A DNA stretch of 64,000 nt from Candidatus Ornithomonoglobus merdipullorum (GCA_018714695.1 DVNB01000049.1:1-64000); one strand, 5' to 3'; counted from the stretch's first letter, positions 29,187-38,871 are shown. Notes: generated from the sequence alone by a model not told the origin. A program made the numbers and translations.

Positions 29187-30107
29187 TCAGTCAAACCACT
29201 TTTTACGTTTGAAAAATATTATCTCCCCAACAACCACAACAATGCTCAGGATTATTACCGCGATATATCCGTATTTCCACGCAAGCTCCGGCATTCCGGT
29301 AAAATTCATCCCGTACCAGCCTACGATAAGAGACAGCGGACTGAATATCGTTGTAACGACCGTCAGGACCTTCATGGTCTGGTTCTGCATTATGTCGATC
29401 TGCGACTGATACATTTCACGAAGCTGTACCGTATATTCCCGCAGCATCTTGGTATTATCGTAGAGCCTGTCCGCCCGTGCCGCCGCGGCGCGGTACATCC
29501 TGCAGTCCTCGGCATTGAATATACTGTTCTTGTTCTCTCCCATCATCTGCATCATATCACAAAGCTGCTGATAATAACCGTTAAGTATCAATATCTCACG
29601 CCTGTAACGCAGGATATCGGTATGGAACGTATCTATATCATGGTCCAGCAATTCCTCCTCGACCGATACGAGCTTGTCCTCATATCTTTGCAGATACAAA
29701 ACATCATCGCTTATCAAAAACTCTATTATCTCCAGAAAAAATCTCGCCTCAAGCGTGGTTTCCAGCGCCTTTATCTCGGGAAGACGCGATGCTATTTTTG
29801 ATATCCTGTTTGTGTCGTCTATAAATATAAGATGCCCCTTGTGAATATAAAATCCGAACCCGTATTCCTTTTCGAGAAGATCCTGCTTATCCGGAATGAG
29901 CACCGTGCCGACTATGCAGCTTCTTAGGATATCCACCTTTGTATACTGGATATGCTCCATCGACCGCATCAGTACCTCATGATGATACGTGCCGGCAAAC
30001 CGGCTGTCGAACTCACGCATCGATAATATCTCAACAAATATTTCGTTATCCTCTACCTCCGACTCGTTCAATATCGGCGTCAGCCTTTTATTCAATCTGT
30101 ACTTCAT
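29187..30107 (-). CDS. CorA family divalent cation transporter
   Basis: YGMNFTGMPELAWKYGYIAVIILSIVVVV GMN motif and two TM helices. Confidence 0.93.
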   Translation of the reverse strand: MKYRLNKRLTPILNESEVEDNEIFVEILSMREFDSRFAGTYHHEVLMRSMEHIQYTKVDILRSCIVGTVLIPDKQDLLEKEYGFGFYIHKGHLIFIDDTNRISKIASRLPEIKALETTLEARFFLEIIEFLISDDVLYLQRYEDKLVSVEEELLDHDIDTFHTDILRYRREILILNGYYQQLCDMMQMMGENKNSIFNAEDCRMYRAAAARADRLYDNTKMLREYTVQLREMYQSQIDIMQNQTMKVLTVVTTIFSPLSLIVGWYGMNFTGMPELAWKYGYIAVIILSIVVVVGEIIFFKRKKWFD

Positions 30108-30282
30108 GATCTCATCCCTCCCACAGCGTTGATATCGTTTGATCGTGAAACGAGTTTTTCGTGATCTCCTAATATAATAACATATCTTTGCGTAAAATTC
30201 AATTCAAATAAACTTTACAAAATCCATATCCCGCAAAATAAAAAGCACCTCTCCGGATAAAACGGATCGGCGCGATTCGTAT

Positions 30283-30558
30283 TCATCGGCGGTCTCCATG
30301 CTCAAGCTTTCTGAAGCATTCACCGCAATAGACAGGTCTGTCATGTCTCGGTTCGAACGGGATAGCCTCTACCCTTCCGCATTCCGAACACACTATCTCA
30401 TACAGGATCCTGCTGTCGTTTCTGTGACCTTGTCTGCATCTCCGGCATCTTGTCGGCTCCGTATCGAACCCTTTTTCAGCATAGAAACGCTGCTCACCGG
30501 CAGTAAAAACAAAATCTTCTCCGCATTCTTTACATTTTATTATCTTGTCGCTGTACAT
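30283..30558 (-). CDS. Zinc-ribbon domain protein
   Basis: MYSDKIIKCKECGEDFVFTAGEQRFYAEKGFDTEPTRCRRCR; four CxxC pairs. Confidence 0.85.
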   Translation of the reverse strand: MYSDKIIKCKECGEDFVFTAGEQRFYAEKGFDTEPTRCRRCRQGHRNDSRILYEIVCSECGRVEAIPFEPRHDRPVYCGECFRKLEHGDRR

Positions 30559-30600
30559 CTTATTCCCTTTCATATATCGATCTATAAAATTTAAGCCGTG

Positions 30601-31212
30601 TTATTTTTCATGAAGCACCGTCTCAAGCTTTTTCTTGATCCGCTGCATCGCGTTATCCACAGCTTTTACATCCCTTCCCACAGTCTCCGCGGTCTCTCTG
30701 TAGCTTTTTCCGTTCAGATGGCACAGAAGCACCTTGAGTTCAAACGGCGAAAGCAGCTCGGTGATCTTTCCCTCAAGCCCCTCAGCATTCTCACGCTCGA
30801 TCACTATCCTTTCCGGATCGCCGCTGCCGCTGCCTATCATATTCCCCAATGCCGATTCGTCGTCATCGGCTGTGCCGCTCAGGGAAACGTAAGAATTCAA
30901 CGGACTGTGCTTCATCCTTGACGCCTTTTTCACGGCAGAGATTATTCTCCGCTCAATGCAGACTCCCGCAAAAACATTAAAAAGCGGAAATTTATCACTG
31001 TCAAAATCCATTACCGCCTTATACAGTCCTATAAGTCCCTCCTGAACGATGTCATCATCATCGCCTCCGGCGAGATAATACGGCTGAGATTTTTTATGCA
31101 CCAGCGGCTTGTACCTCATTAATACCGTCTCAAGCGCGGCTTTATCTCCCGACTGCGCGAGCCTCACAAGCTCATTATCATCCGTTTTTTCGTAATCCCT
31201 CTCCACGCTCAT
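30601..31212 (-). CDS. sigH: RNA polymerase sigma factor, SigH/Spo0H-like
   Basis: LVHKKSQPYYLAGGDDDDIVQEGLIGLYKAVMDFD; region 4 KSYRETAETVGRDVKAVDNAMQRIKKKL. Confidence 0.85.
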   Translation of the reverse strand: MSVERDYEKTDDNELVRLAQSGDKAALETVLMRYKPLVHKKSQPYYLAGGDDDDIVQEGLIGLYKAVMDFDSDKFPLFNVFAGVCIERRIISAVKKASRMKHSPLNSYVSLSGTADDDESALGNMIGSGSGDPERIVIERENAEGLEGKITELLSPFELKVLLCHLNGKSYRETAETVGRDVKAVDNAMQRIKKKLETVLHEK

Positions 31213-31388
31213 ATCTGCCTCTTTACCACCGTATAATCATCACCCGGCCGAAAATAAGGACATGACCTGAACTTGCGCGCGGAGAGTGAATAAAGCTCAT
31301 CCTCGTCCATATCGACTGTGCACATCATACATTCATATTCCTCATCATAGGCATAATTCATACAAATATCACATTCAGCCTTGACCAT
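31209..31388 (-). CDS. DUF6472-like small Cys-rich protein
   Basis: MVKAECDICMNYAYDEEYECMMCTVDMDEDE; 4-nt overlap with sigH-like gene. Confidence 0.65.
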   Translation of the reverse strand: MVKAECDICMNYAYDEEYECMMCTVDMDEDELYSLSARKFRSCPYFRPGDDYTVVKRQI

Positions 31389-31465
31389 ATCGTTTACCCT
31401 TTCATGTCGATCCCAGCATTCCTGTATTATTCTATTCCATTTAATAAACTTTGTCAAGCCCTTCG

Positions 31466-31494
31466 TAATATTCAAAAGAATTTTTTCATATATT
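31466..31494 (+). promoter_or_regulatory. Putative sigma-E promoter of spoIIID: TAATATT-N14-CATATATT
   Basis: Matches KMATATT-N14..15-CATACAHT except one -10 position. Confidence 0.55.
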
Positions 31495-31590
31495 GTACAG
31501 AAAAACACGGCGATTTACTCAAATTCATGACCTTTTCGCCGTAATCTTATGCGCCGCCGATATATTCGCGGCGCGGTACGGGGGTATATA

Positions 31591-31863
31591 ATGAAAGACT
31601 ATATTGAGGAGCGCGTATTGGAAACCGCGCAGTACATAATCGACAACAAATCAACTGTCCGCACCGCGGCGCGCGTGTTCAACGTAAGCAAGTCCACGGT
31701 GCACAAGGACGTACACGAGCGGCTGTACGGTATTGACCGTGATATGTTCCGCCGCTGCCGCGCAGTGCTTGAACAGAACAAGGCGGAGCGCCACATCCGC
31801 GGCGGTCTTGCGACAAAGGAAAAGTACAGACTCTGCCGCGAAAAACACAGATCGGATCCCTGA
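31591..31863 (+). CDS. spoIIID: Sporulation transcriptional regulator SpoIIID
   Basis: MKDYIEERVLETAQYIIDNKSTVRTAARVFNVSKSTVHKDVHERL. Confidence 0.96.
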   Translation: MKDYIEERVLETAQYIIDNKSTVRTAARVFNVSKSTVHKDVHERLYGIDRDMFRRCRAVLEQNKAERHIRGGLATKEKYRLCREKHRSDP

Positions 31864-32037
31864 CACATTTTATATATATTTTACAGTCAATTTACGCTCA
31901 TTGCTTGCATCTTACACCGAATTGTGATATACTTATATCATGGGTAGTATCGCGTTTTCCGGGATACTGTCATCACGATCAATATTCACGTACAGAGCGT
32001 TTTTCGCGCGCTCTTTCAAGGAAAGGATGTGTAAGCT

Positions 32038-32742
32038 TTGCTTATAGAAAGCATGCGCAACCACGATCTGAGGCTGGCTATGCTTCCGTATTCCAGCGCG
32101 CTCAAGGTCGTAAGAATGTACATCGACACTATAGAAGAGGAGCTCTTTGCAAACAGACGCTCAAGTCCGATAGAGCATGTAAAAATACGCCTCAAGCGCC
32201 CCAGCTCCATAGCGCGCAAGCTTGAAAAGAGAGGTCTTGAAGCAACGGTAGACAATGCTGTGCAGTATATCGACGACATTGCCGGTGTACGCATAGTATG
32301 TCTTTTCCGCGATGACATATACAAGATCGCGGATGTGATAAAAAACATCGCAAATATCAGGATAGTTCGTATCAAGGACTATATCAAGGAGCCTAAAGCC
32401 AACGGCTACAGGAGCTATCATATGCATATAGAGATACCTGTCCGGATGCTTGACGGCGAACAGATGGTAAAGGTAGAGATACAGCTAAGGACTGTGGCAA
32501 TGGATTTCTGGGCAAGCGTGGAGCACAAGATCAGGTACAAAAAAGAGCCGGAGATACCGGATAAGATAAGCACCGATCTTATAAAATGCGCAAACCTGAT
32601 AGAAAAGATAGACTCGAAAATGCAGAAGCTCAACAAAAAGATCATGCGCCTTGAAGAAGGCGGAACAGCTACGGCGGATGCGGCGGAATCGTACGACGAA
32701 GAGGACGATATCTTCAAGGGCATCAACGCCGAACGAACATGA
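32038..32742 (+). CDS. GTP pyrophosphokinase family protein (small alarmone synthetase, RelQ-like)
   Basis: RLKRPSSIARKLEKRG...DDIAGVRIVCLF...KEPKANGYRSYHM...VEIQLRTVAMDFWASVEHKIRYK; TTG start after GAAAGGA. Confidence 0.92.
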   Translation: MLIESMRNHDLRLAMLPYSSALKVVRMYIDTIEEELFANRRSSPIEHVKIRLKRPSSIARKLEKRGLEATVDNAVQYIDDIAGVRIVCLFRDDIYKIADVIKNIANIRIVRIKDYIKEPKANGYRSYHMHIEIPVRMLDGEQMVKVEIQLRTVAMDFWASVEHKIRYKKEPEIPDKISTDLIKCANLIEKIDSKMQKLNKKIMRLEEGGTATADAAESYDEEDDIFKGINAERT

Positions 32743-32752
32743 CATTATAATA

Positions 32753-32800
32753 GCTGCGGCAAAACTCAAAGGAGGGGAACTGCCGCAGCCATTATTTTTC
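32753..32800 (+). terminator. Terminator GCTGCGGCA...TGCCGCAGC + T-rich
   Basis: Perfect 9-bp stem followed by CATTATTTTT. Confidence 0.75.
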
Positions 32801-32843
32801 TATTATACAACATCTGTCAAAAACCGGATCGCGCCGACACCTG

Positions 32844-35264
32844 TCACCACGCAATCATATCTTCATTTTCGGGAACGTACAGCCACTCGTTTACATTCTC
32901 GGCAAGGATCGTGACATTGCCCGAATTATCCGCCTTGTAGACCGAATCGTCCGAGTATTCACGCCTTACTACAACCGGCTCACCATAGCGGAACAGCCCG
33001 CCGTTGGGCGCTGTGCTCCGGCACTCGGTGCCGATAACGACCTTGTATTGTCCGCTGTCGGTGAGATAAATGAATTTATCTTCGAAAGACCAAACACTAT
33101 CTGAGAAATCACTGCTTATTTCGACGAGCTCGCCCGTTTTGTAATTATACGCCATGAGCGTTCTCCTCGTTACAGGCCTCATATTCGTTGTGATCCCATA
33201 ACCGTAACGTCCCTCATCCTCATACAAATATACATAGTCTCCTATAGTATAAAGATCCCTTACACCCTCTATCAATTTTGTTTCGCCGTCTATGCTTATA
33301 TTCACGCCATCCGCAGTTATCATAACGACAGGTCCTTCCTCTGTGACCCCGGACGAGCCCTGCGGTATCTCACCGTACTCAGCCGCAACATTTTCGACAA
33401 GCCGCGCCTCACTTATGCTCCCGTCGGTAAGATCAAGAACGTGATATGTATCCCCGCCTATATCGTCTTTGGTAAGATAACCGAATTTGTCCACGTTCAC
33501 TCCGCCGGTGTCATAGAGATATCCAAAGCTCTCGGCGCGGAGCCCGGGAGACAGCTCCGTCACAGTTTCGCCGTCATATACGTATATAGGCGAATCCCCG
33601 TTATTGTAAAGCTCGTCAGCATCCAGAAAATATATCTTTGTGCATGCGGGATCAAAGCAGATCCCTGTCGCCGGGATATCACCCACCGCATTCTTTTCAA
33701 CTCCCGATGCTGTGATGCGTGTATCGTAAAGATAATATGCATACTTCGTGCTCTCACTCTTACTCCCATTCTCCGCGACAAAGGTCCTTACATACATTTT
33801 GCTCTCACCTATTATGAACCCGTCCCCAAATGCCATTGTTTCCGGTCTTACTTCCTTGATAAAATGACTGTCGGTGAGCGTATTTCCGTTTATATCAAGC
33901 CTGTATATGTATTGCTCCGCAACAGAAGGCGCCAGATTCGGATAGAATACAGCCTGCATATTCGTTATAAGCTCCGCCTGTTTATCCGAAAGCTCATACG
34001 CCTTGTTTGTTTCGCTGTCTATACAGCCGAGAAGCAGACCGTCACCGTAATTGTAGAAAGCCATACCGTATTCGTATCTCAAATTCTCGCAGTCATCCGT
34101 TTCGGTCATAAGCCTTTCGTTTTCGCCGTTGGAATCCACACAGTAGAGATGTCCGTCATCATCCGTGTAATACAGCATCCCGTCCGCCTCTCTGTACTCG
34201 GCTTGTGGGACACTAAAGCCGTTCTCCTCTATCGCGGCAAGCTCCGCCTCGCTGTACTCCGGCGGTATCAGCTCAGTTCCGTCGAACGAATAAAGTCCGC
34301 TGCAGGCGGGCATGAACCGTGACGAATACACATACGCGTATCCTTTGTCCGTGTCAAGTTTGTATACGATATACGGTATGGAGCACAGCATATCTCCGGT
34401 GTCAAGATCATACACATCAGTCTTGTCATTGAAGTTAACAGCGAACACAAGCCTGCGTCCGTTCCCGTTACATGCGAGCAGCTTAGTATATACGTCCTCT
34501 TCGAAGCTCATAAGCTCAACGCCGTTATCGGATATTATATATTTTCCGTCTCTGTACAGCTCGGTAAGACCGTTACCGTACGTCTGCACGATCTCGCTGC
34601 TTCCGTCAAGCAATTCATTGTCTGAATAGACAAGTCTCGGTATCCACTTGTACACCCTGTACATGACCGCGACCGCCTGTTCGATTGTCATAGCTGCCTG
34701 AGGCTCAAAGCTCCCGGCGCCGGTCATGAACCCGCCGCTCACCATGATATACACGGCTTTTGCAGCATACCCGCTCACGCTTGCAGCATCGCTTATAAGC
34801 TCTCCAAGCAGACTCGGATCAGGCTCATCCAAAAAGCCCATTAGTCCCAACCTATGCATGGTGTTATAAAGTATCAGCGCTGCCTCCTCGCGCGTAAGCG
34901 CCTGCTCGGGAAGAAACTTCGAACCGTCGCAGGCAAGCCCTTCATATATATACACATCAAGTGAGTTCACGCTGGGATAATCTTCACAGTCGATGAACCG
35001 CCCAAATTCCCTTTGCTCGCCGAGCCGCGCGGTACTGTCAAGCACCGAATACAGCAGCTCAGTAAACTCACCGCGCGTTATCGGACGCGTATAATCATAC
35101 ACATTATCAAGTTTCTCGGGCAAAAGTCCCTCGCTCACAAAGCCGCTTACCTCCGTGTATGCCCAGTCCGAAAGGCTTATCCACTCCGCCGTGCCCGCGG
35201 GCACAGCTGCCGCCATCACCGCGGCGCATATCATAGCCGCCGCTCTCCTTTTCCACCTATTCAT
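32844..35264 (-). CDS. Secreted SLH-domain protein with C-terminal beta-propeller-like (DUF5050-like) region
   Basis: Signal peptide, three SLH-like repeats (YTRPITRGEFTELLYS; LPEQALTREEAALILY; EPQAAMTIEQAVAVMY), then repeated blade-like segments. Confidence 0.75.
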   Translation of the reverse strand: MNRWKRRAAAMICAAVMAAAVPAGTAEWISLSDWAYTEVSGFVSEGLLPEKLDNVYDYTRPITRGEFTELLYSVLDSTARLGEQREFGRFIDCEDYPSVNSLDVYIYEGLACDGSKFLPEQALTREEAALILYNTMHRLGLMGFLDEPDPSLLGELISDAASVSGYAAKAVYIMVSGGFMTGAGSFEPQAAMTIEQAVAVMYRVYKWIPRLVYSDNELLDGSSEIVQTYGNGLTELYRDGKYIISDNGVELMSFEEDVYTKLLACNGNGRRLVFAVNFNDKTDVYDLDTGDMLCSIPYIVYKLDTDKGYAYVYSSRFMPACSGLYSFDGTELIPPEYSEAELAAIEENGFSVPQAEYREADGMLYYTDDDGHLYCVDSNGENERLMTETDDCENLRYEYGMAFYNYGDGLLLGCIDSETNKAYELSDKQAELITNMQAVFYPNLAPSVAEQYIYRLDINGNTLTDSHFIKEVRPETMAFGDGFIIGESKMYVRTFVAENGSKSESTKYAYYLYDTRITASGVEKNAVGDIPATGICFDPACTKIYFLDADELYNNGDSPIYVYDGETVTELSPGLRAESFGYLYDTGGVNVDKFGYLTKDDIGGDTYHVLDLTDGSISEARLVENVAAEYGEIPQGSSGVTEEGPVVMITADGVNISIDGETKLIEGVRDLYTIGDYVYLYEDEGRYGYGITTNMRPVTRRTLMAYNYKTGELVEISSDFSDSVWSFEDKFIYLTDSGQYKVVIGTECRSTAPNGGLFRYGEPVVVRREYSDDSVYKADNSGNVTILAENVNEWLYVPENEDMIAW

Positions 35265-35275
35265 CTCCTGCCTCC

Positions 35276-35944
35276 TTATACGTTGTCTAAATATCCCATC
35301 AGCTTATACAATGTCAGCTCCGTATCCGGCGCGTACTCCGCGCTCCCGTCCGTGTTATACGAGCTTATCACCATGATCGGCGCGTCGAGCGCGTTATCTA
35401 TCAAAACGGCAAGATCCTCTCTTGTCACCTCAGCACTGTACACAAGCTCCACGCCCTCCGATAGAGCTATCCAACCGGCAGCTGACATATACCCGTTTGG
35501 GTATCCGCCGTTTTCCTCGGCTACGAAGCTGTAATTCAATATATCCATTATCATTTTAACCGCCTCGGCATAGGTTATGGTCTCATCGGGGCGGAACGTT
35601 CCGTCCGGATATCCTTCTATGTAACCAAGCGCGCTCATGACCTCGACGCCTCCGAATGCCCAATGCTCCTGCGTCACATCCGAATACGTTGAGCTGACGT
35701 AAAATACATCGCCGATGTCGCCGAATGGGATCATATTATAGAGCATGGTCACCGCCTCCGCGCGGGTGACGTCCTTGTGGGGTCTGAACGTTCCGTCCTC
35801 GTAGCCGTTCACTATGCCAAGCTCTGTGAGCCTGTTTATGCTGTTAAGGCTTTCGGCGCTCAGATCCGATGTGTCGCTGAACGCGAATGCCTGCGTGCCG
35901 CAGAGCAGCAGCGCCGCAGCGGCTGTTGCGATCTTCCGCATCAT
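35276..35944 (-). CDS. Secreted SLH-domain protein
   Basis: GYEDGTFRPHKDVTRAEAVTMLYNM and GYPDGTFRPDETITYAEAVKMIM repeats; signal peptide. Confidence 0.9.
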   Translation of the reverse strand: MMRKIATAAAALLLCGTQAFAFSDTSDLSAESLNSINRLTELGIVNGYEDGTFRPHKDVTRAEAVTMLYNMIPFGDIGDVFYVSSTYSDVTQEHWAFGGVEVMSALGYIEGYPDGTFRPDETITYAEAVKMIMDILNYSFVAEENGGYPNGYMSAAGWIALSEGVELVYSAEVTREDLAVLIDNALDAPIMVISSYNTDGSAEYAPDTELTLYKLMGYLDNV

Positions 35945-36328
35945 TTACTCCACCTCCTCATAAGACGTGGTCAGCGTCCCGCTGACGTACCTTCTGCCCG
36001 TGAGAGATGAAAGACGGACGTTGTATTCCTTTCCGCCCTCAAGTCCCGATATTTTGAAACCGGTTATATTTACCGGGCCCATATATTTCACAATATATTT
36101 CGAATCTTCGCCCAGCTCATACACGCTTATAAAATAAACATCATTCGCGCCGGTATCGCCGCAGCTCAGACTTATCGTATTCTCGTTCTCAGCTAAAACG
36201 ACCTTACCTAAATGATCCATGGCATCCGCCGGATCCACCTTCACCTCGCTGAAATTAACCTCCGCAGCAGCCGGTACCGACAAGCAGCACGCCGCCGCAA
36301 GTATGCATATTAATAATTTTTTCTTCAT
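35945..36328 (-). CDS. Small secreted protein of unknown function (fibronectin/Ig-like fold predicted)
   Basis: Signal peptide MKKKLLICILAAACCLSVPAAAE; beta-rich remainder. Confidence 0.6.
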   Translation of the reverse strand: MKKKLLICILAAACCLSVPAAAEVNFSEVKVDPADAMDHLGKVVLAENENTISLSCGDTGANDVYFISVYELGEDSKYIVKYMGPVNITGFKISGLEGGKEYNVRLSSLTGRRYVSGTLTTSYEEVE

Positions 36329-36344
36329 AGCCGCCTCCTATATT

Positions 36345-36596
36345 TCAGTCGTTCAGTATAAATCCTCTCACCAGAATATCATCGTCAAAGTGCAGTACAG
36401 CCTCCGTGCCGTCACTTAGCCGGTACGTTTCCTTCAAGCCATCCGAGCTCTCGCTGCCCTCGCCCATCGTTCTGTGAACCTCAGCCCTGTCGCTCCCGAT
36501 CTCGCTCACGTTCGCCGCCTGCGCAAGCGCCGCCGTACCAAAAATCATTATTATTGTACATATCGCCGCAGCGATAGACGTTATCTTCTCTTTCAT
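36345..36596 (-). CDS. Small secreted protein sharing a C-terminal module with the adjacent BlaR1-like protein
   Basis: Signal peptide; TMGEGSESSDGLKETYRLSDGTEAVLHFDDDILVRGFILND. Confidence 0.65.
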   Translation of the reverse strand: MKEKITSIAAAICTIIMIFGTAALAQAANVSEIGSDRAEVHRTMGEGSESSDGLKETYRLSDGTEAVLHFDDDILVRGFILND

Positions 36597-36780
36597 GTCA
36601 ATCCTCCCTATTTATCTTTGCCGGGACGGCATCTGCCGCCCCGGCTCCCTTTTTACCTATTTACCTGTATTTTAAACCTATTTATCCCTTTGACCTATAT
36701 ATCTCCCTGCCTATTATCTCCGGCAGATAGTTTACCTTCCCTCCATACCGGGAACGGAGGGATCCTCCCAAAAAAGCGTT

Positions 36781-38307
36781 TTACTCTGCAGCTTCCGTTT
36801 CGCCGCTCTCCTCCGAGCCGCTGTTTATTATGTATCCGGTCTCAAGCTCGCCGTCATCATAGTGCAGAACGGCTGTCCTGCCGTCGTCTAAGCTGTATGT
36901 CTCCTTATTCCCGTTTGCGCTCACGCTTTCAGGCTCTCCGAGCGAGGAATATATATCCTCAGTTTCGTCAGCCGGCGGCTGCTCGCTTGTATCCTCCGTA
37001 TACGTCTCCGGCTCTGACGGCATTTCTATGCTGCCGTAGCTCGCGGATGCGCCCGCAGCGCCTCCCTGGCGCTCAGGCTCGCTCACCTCCGCTTGAATGC
37101 TCTGAGACGATACGGTATCCGGTACGACCGGTACGCTCTGCTCAGATACCGTGCTTCTTACGGGATCGCCCTCGCTCTCAGCTGCGCTGATCTGCCCGGC
37201 AGCGGCATCAGCATCCGAGGCATCGCTCCTCGGCGGTTCTGACTCACGCACCGTATCGCTCTGTGGTTCCGATTCCGGTTCCGCCTGCGGCTCGGTCGGC
37301 TCCGGCTCTGCGATCGACTGTGCCGCATCTATGATCGCCGGCACCACCTCGACCGGCTCCGGCGTTGCCGCCGCATCGACATTGTTTTCAACCGCAGTGG
37401 AAACAGCATCGGTAAGACACAGACACGAGACCGTAATACATGCGCAGACAGCCGCAGCCAGCCAAACGGGCTTCTTTTTCTTCCATGAGACTATCCGCTT
37501 CACCCTTCGCGTCACCTCATGCTTGCCGCCGCTCACACCCGTTGCGCCGGGTATGAACATTGCATGCTTTGTCGCGGTCTTTACAAGGACCATCGCATAG
37601 CCCTTTCGGCTGTTTGTGAGCTTCATAACGTTATCGTCGCAGTACATCTCAACATCCGCACGGAATCTTCGGAACGAAAGCCACATGAACGGATTGAACC
37701 AGTTCAGACACATCATCGCCGCGGCGGTAACGAGCTTTGCATTATCGCGGTTCCTGTAATGGCACAGCTCGTGCAGCAGTATCTGCCGCTGCTCATCGGG
37801 CGTGTATCCATCGGGCAGTATGACCGTCCTTCCGAGTGTCTGTGCTGTTTTGCCTTGTCTCAGCGTTATGTTCTCACGTATGCTCAGCTCCGAGATCAGC
37901 TCTCTCAATATCCCGAGCGTGACCTCGTCGGTTATCCTTTCGAGCCGGGACATGCGGACTCTGTGAACGACAAACACTGTAAGATACCACAGTGCCAAAA
38001 CAACGATGCCTATGCAATATACCAACGCAATAATGTTTTTCACATCGATATGCGCCGCCTGCGGCGCAACAGCCGCACCTGCCGAGACAGCAACTTCGCC
38101 GACCACGTTATAGATACTTGCCTTCGTCGGGATGCTGACGTTCCCGATACAGAACACCACCTGGACCGCAGGTATTATCCAGACGGCACAGTGCGCGGCA
38201 GCCGAAAGCTTCTGACGGAATATCGCCTTTATGAGCATCACGAACGCCGTAATAACCGTTACGCGCAGCGCCATTGCGACGAAAAGAGAATAGATCGTAC
38301 TGTTCAT
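36781..38307 (-). CDS. BlaR1/MecR1-type M56 membrane metallopeptidase with non-PBP C-terminal region
   Basis: LLHELCHYRNRDNAK zinc motif, TM helices, AMVLVKTA; C-terminus is Pro/Glu/Ser-rich with a small terminal module. Confidence 0.9.
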   Translation of the reverse strand: MNSTIYSLFVAMALRVTVITAFVMLIKAIFRQKLSAAAHCAVWIIPAVQVVFCIGNVSIPTKASIYNVVGEVAVSAGAAVAPQAAHIDVKNIIALVYCIGIVVLALWYLTVFVVHRVRMSRLERITDEVTLGILRELISELSIRENITLRQGKTAQTLGRTVILPDGYTPDEQRQILLHELCHYRNRDNAKLVTAAAMMCLNWFNPFMWLSFRRFRADVEMYCDDNVMKLTNSRKGYAMVLVKTATKHAMFIPGATGVSGGKHEVTRRVKRIVSWKKKKPVWLAAAVCACITVSCLCLTDAVSTAVENNVDAAATPEPVEVVPAIIDAAQSIAEPEPTEPQAEPESEPQSDTVRESEPPRSDASDADAAAGQISAAESEGDPVRSTVSEQSVPVVPDTVSSQSIQAEVSEPERQGGAAGASASYGSIEMPSEPETYTEDTSEQPPADETEDIYSSLGEPESVSANGNKETYSLDDGRTAVLHYDDGELETGYIINSGSEESGETEAAE

Positions 38308-38310
38308 ATA

Positions 38311-38682
38311 CTAATCCTCCATTTTATCAATCAATCCCATCAACTCCTCCGCCTCTTCATCGGACAGCTTTGAATCCCTTACAAGATTCGAAAACAGCAT
38401 CCTTACAGAGCCGTTATAAATGCGGTCAAGAAAATGCCTTGTCTCATTCCTGCGCGACTTGTCCTCATCCACGGCAGGGTAATACCGCTTTCCCTGCGGC
38501 GAATCCTTCGCCTCGAGCGCGCCCTTGCCGACAAGCCTTGAAACGAGCGTCTTGATAGTAGAATAGCTCCATCCGCTGTCGGAAAGAGCGCCGCGTATTT
38601 CGCCTATGAGACTTCCCGGTCTGTCCCACAGCACCTCTAGCACCTTCCATTCGGATTCGGAAATGTTTTTTGCACCTTCCAT
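38311..38682 (-). CDS. BlaI/MecI/CopY family transcriptional repressor
   Basis: ISESEWKVLEVLWDRPGSLIGEIRGAL...WSYSTIKTLVSRLVGKGALEAKDSPQGKRYYP. Confidence 0.95.
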   Translation of the reverse strand: MEGAKNISESEWKVLEVLWDRPGSLIGEIRGALSDSGWSYSTIKTLVSRLVGKGALEAKDSPQGKRYYPAVDEDKSRRNETRHFLDRIYNGSVRMLFSNLVRDSKLSDEEAEELMGLIDKMED

Positions 38683-38709
38683 TCTGATCCTCCTATCTTC
38701 ATTCGAGTC

Positions 38710-38744
38710 TACATTTGTAACTCTATCTATAGTTTACACCTGTA
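38710..38744. promoter_or_regulatory. Two BlaI/MecI-type operators TACATTTGTA and TACACCTGTA
   Basis: Two TACA-N2-TGTA dyads with centres 25 bp apart immediately upstream of blaI-like gene. Confidence 0.7.
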
Positions 38745-38798
38745 ACCTTGATTTGTCAAGTATTTTTTTTAGAATTTTTTAAAAAATTTTTATATACA

Positions 38799-38827
38799 TT
38801 GACAAATGCCTCGTTTTTTGTTAAAAT
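38799..38827 (+). promoter_or_regulatory. Putative promoter TTGACA-N17-TAAAAT of araC-type gene
   Basis: Motif and spacing. Confidence 0.7.
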
Positions 38828-38871
38828 TGAGTTGTTTTAATTTAACGGATATATGAAAGGACGTTTTTAAA

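Noticed and set aside
38307-38311. BlaI-BlaR1 pair as a beta-lactam resistance locus
   Set aside because: No beta-lactamase, PBP2a or PBP-like sensor domain encoded nearby, so resistance function is not supported.
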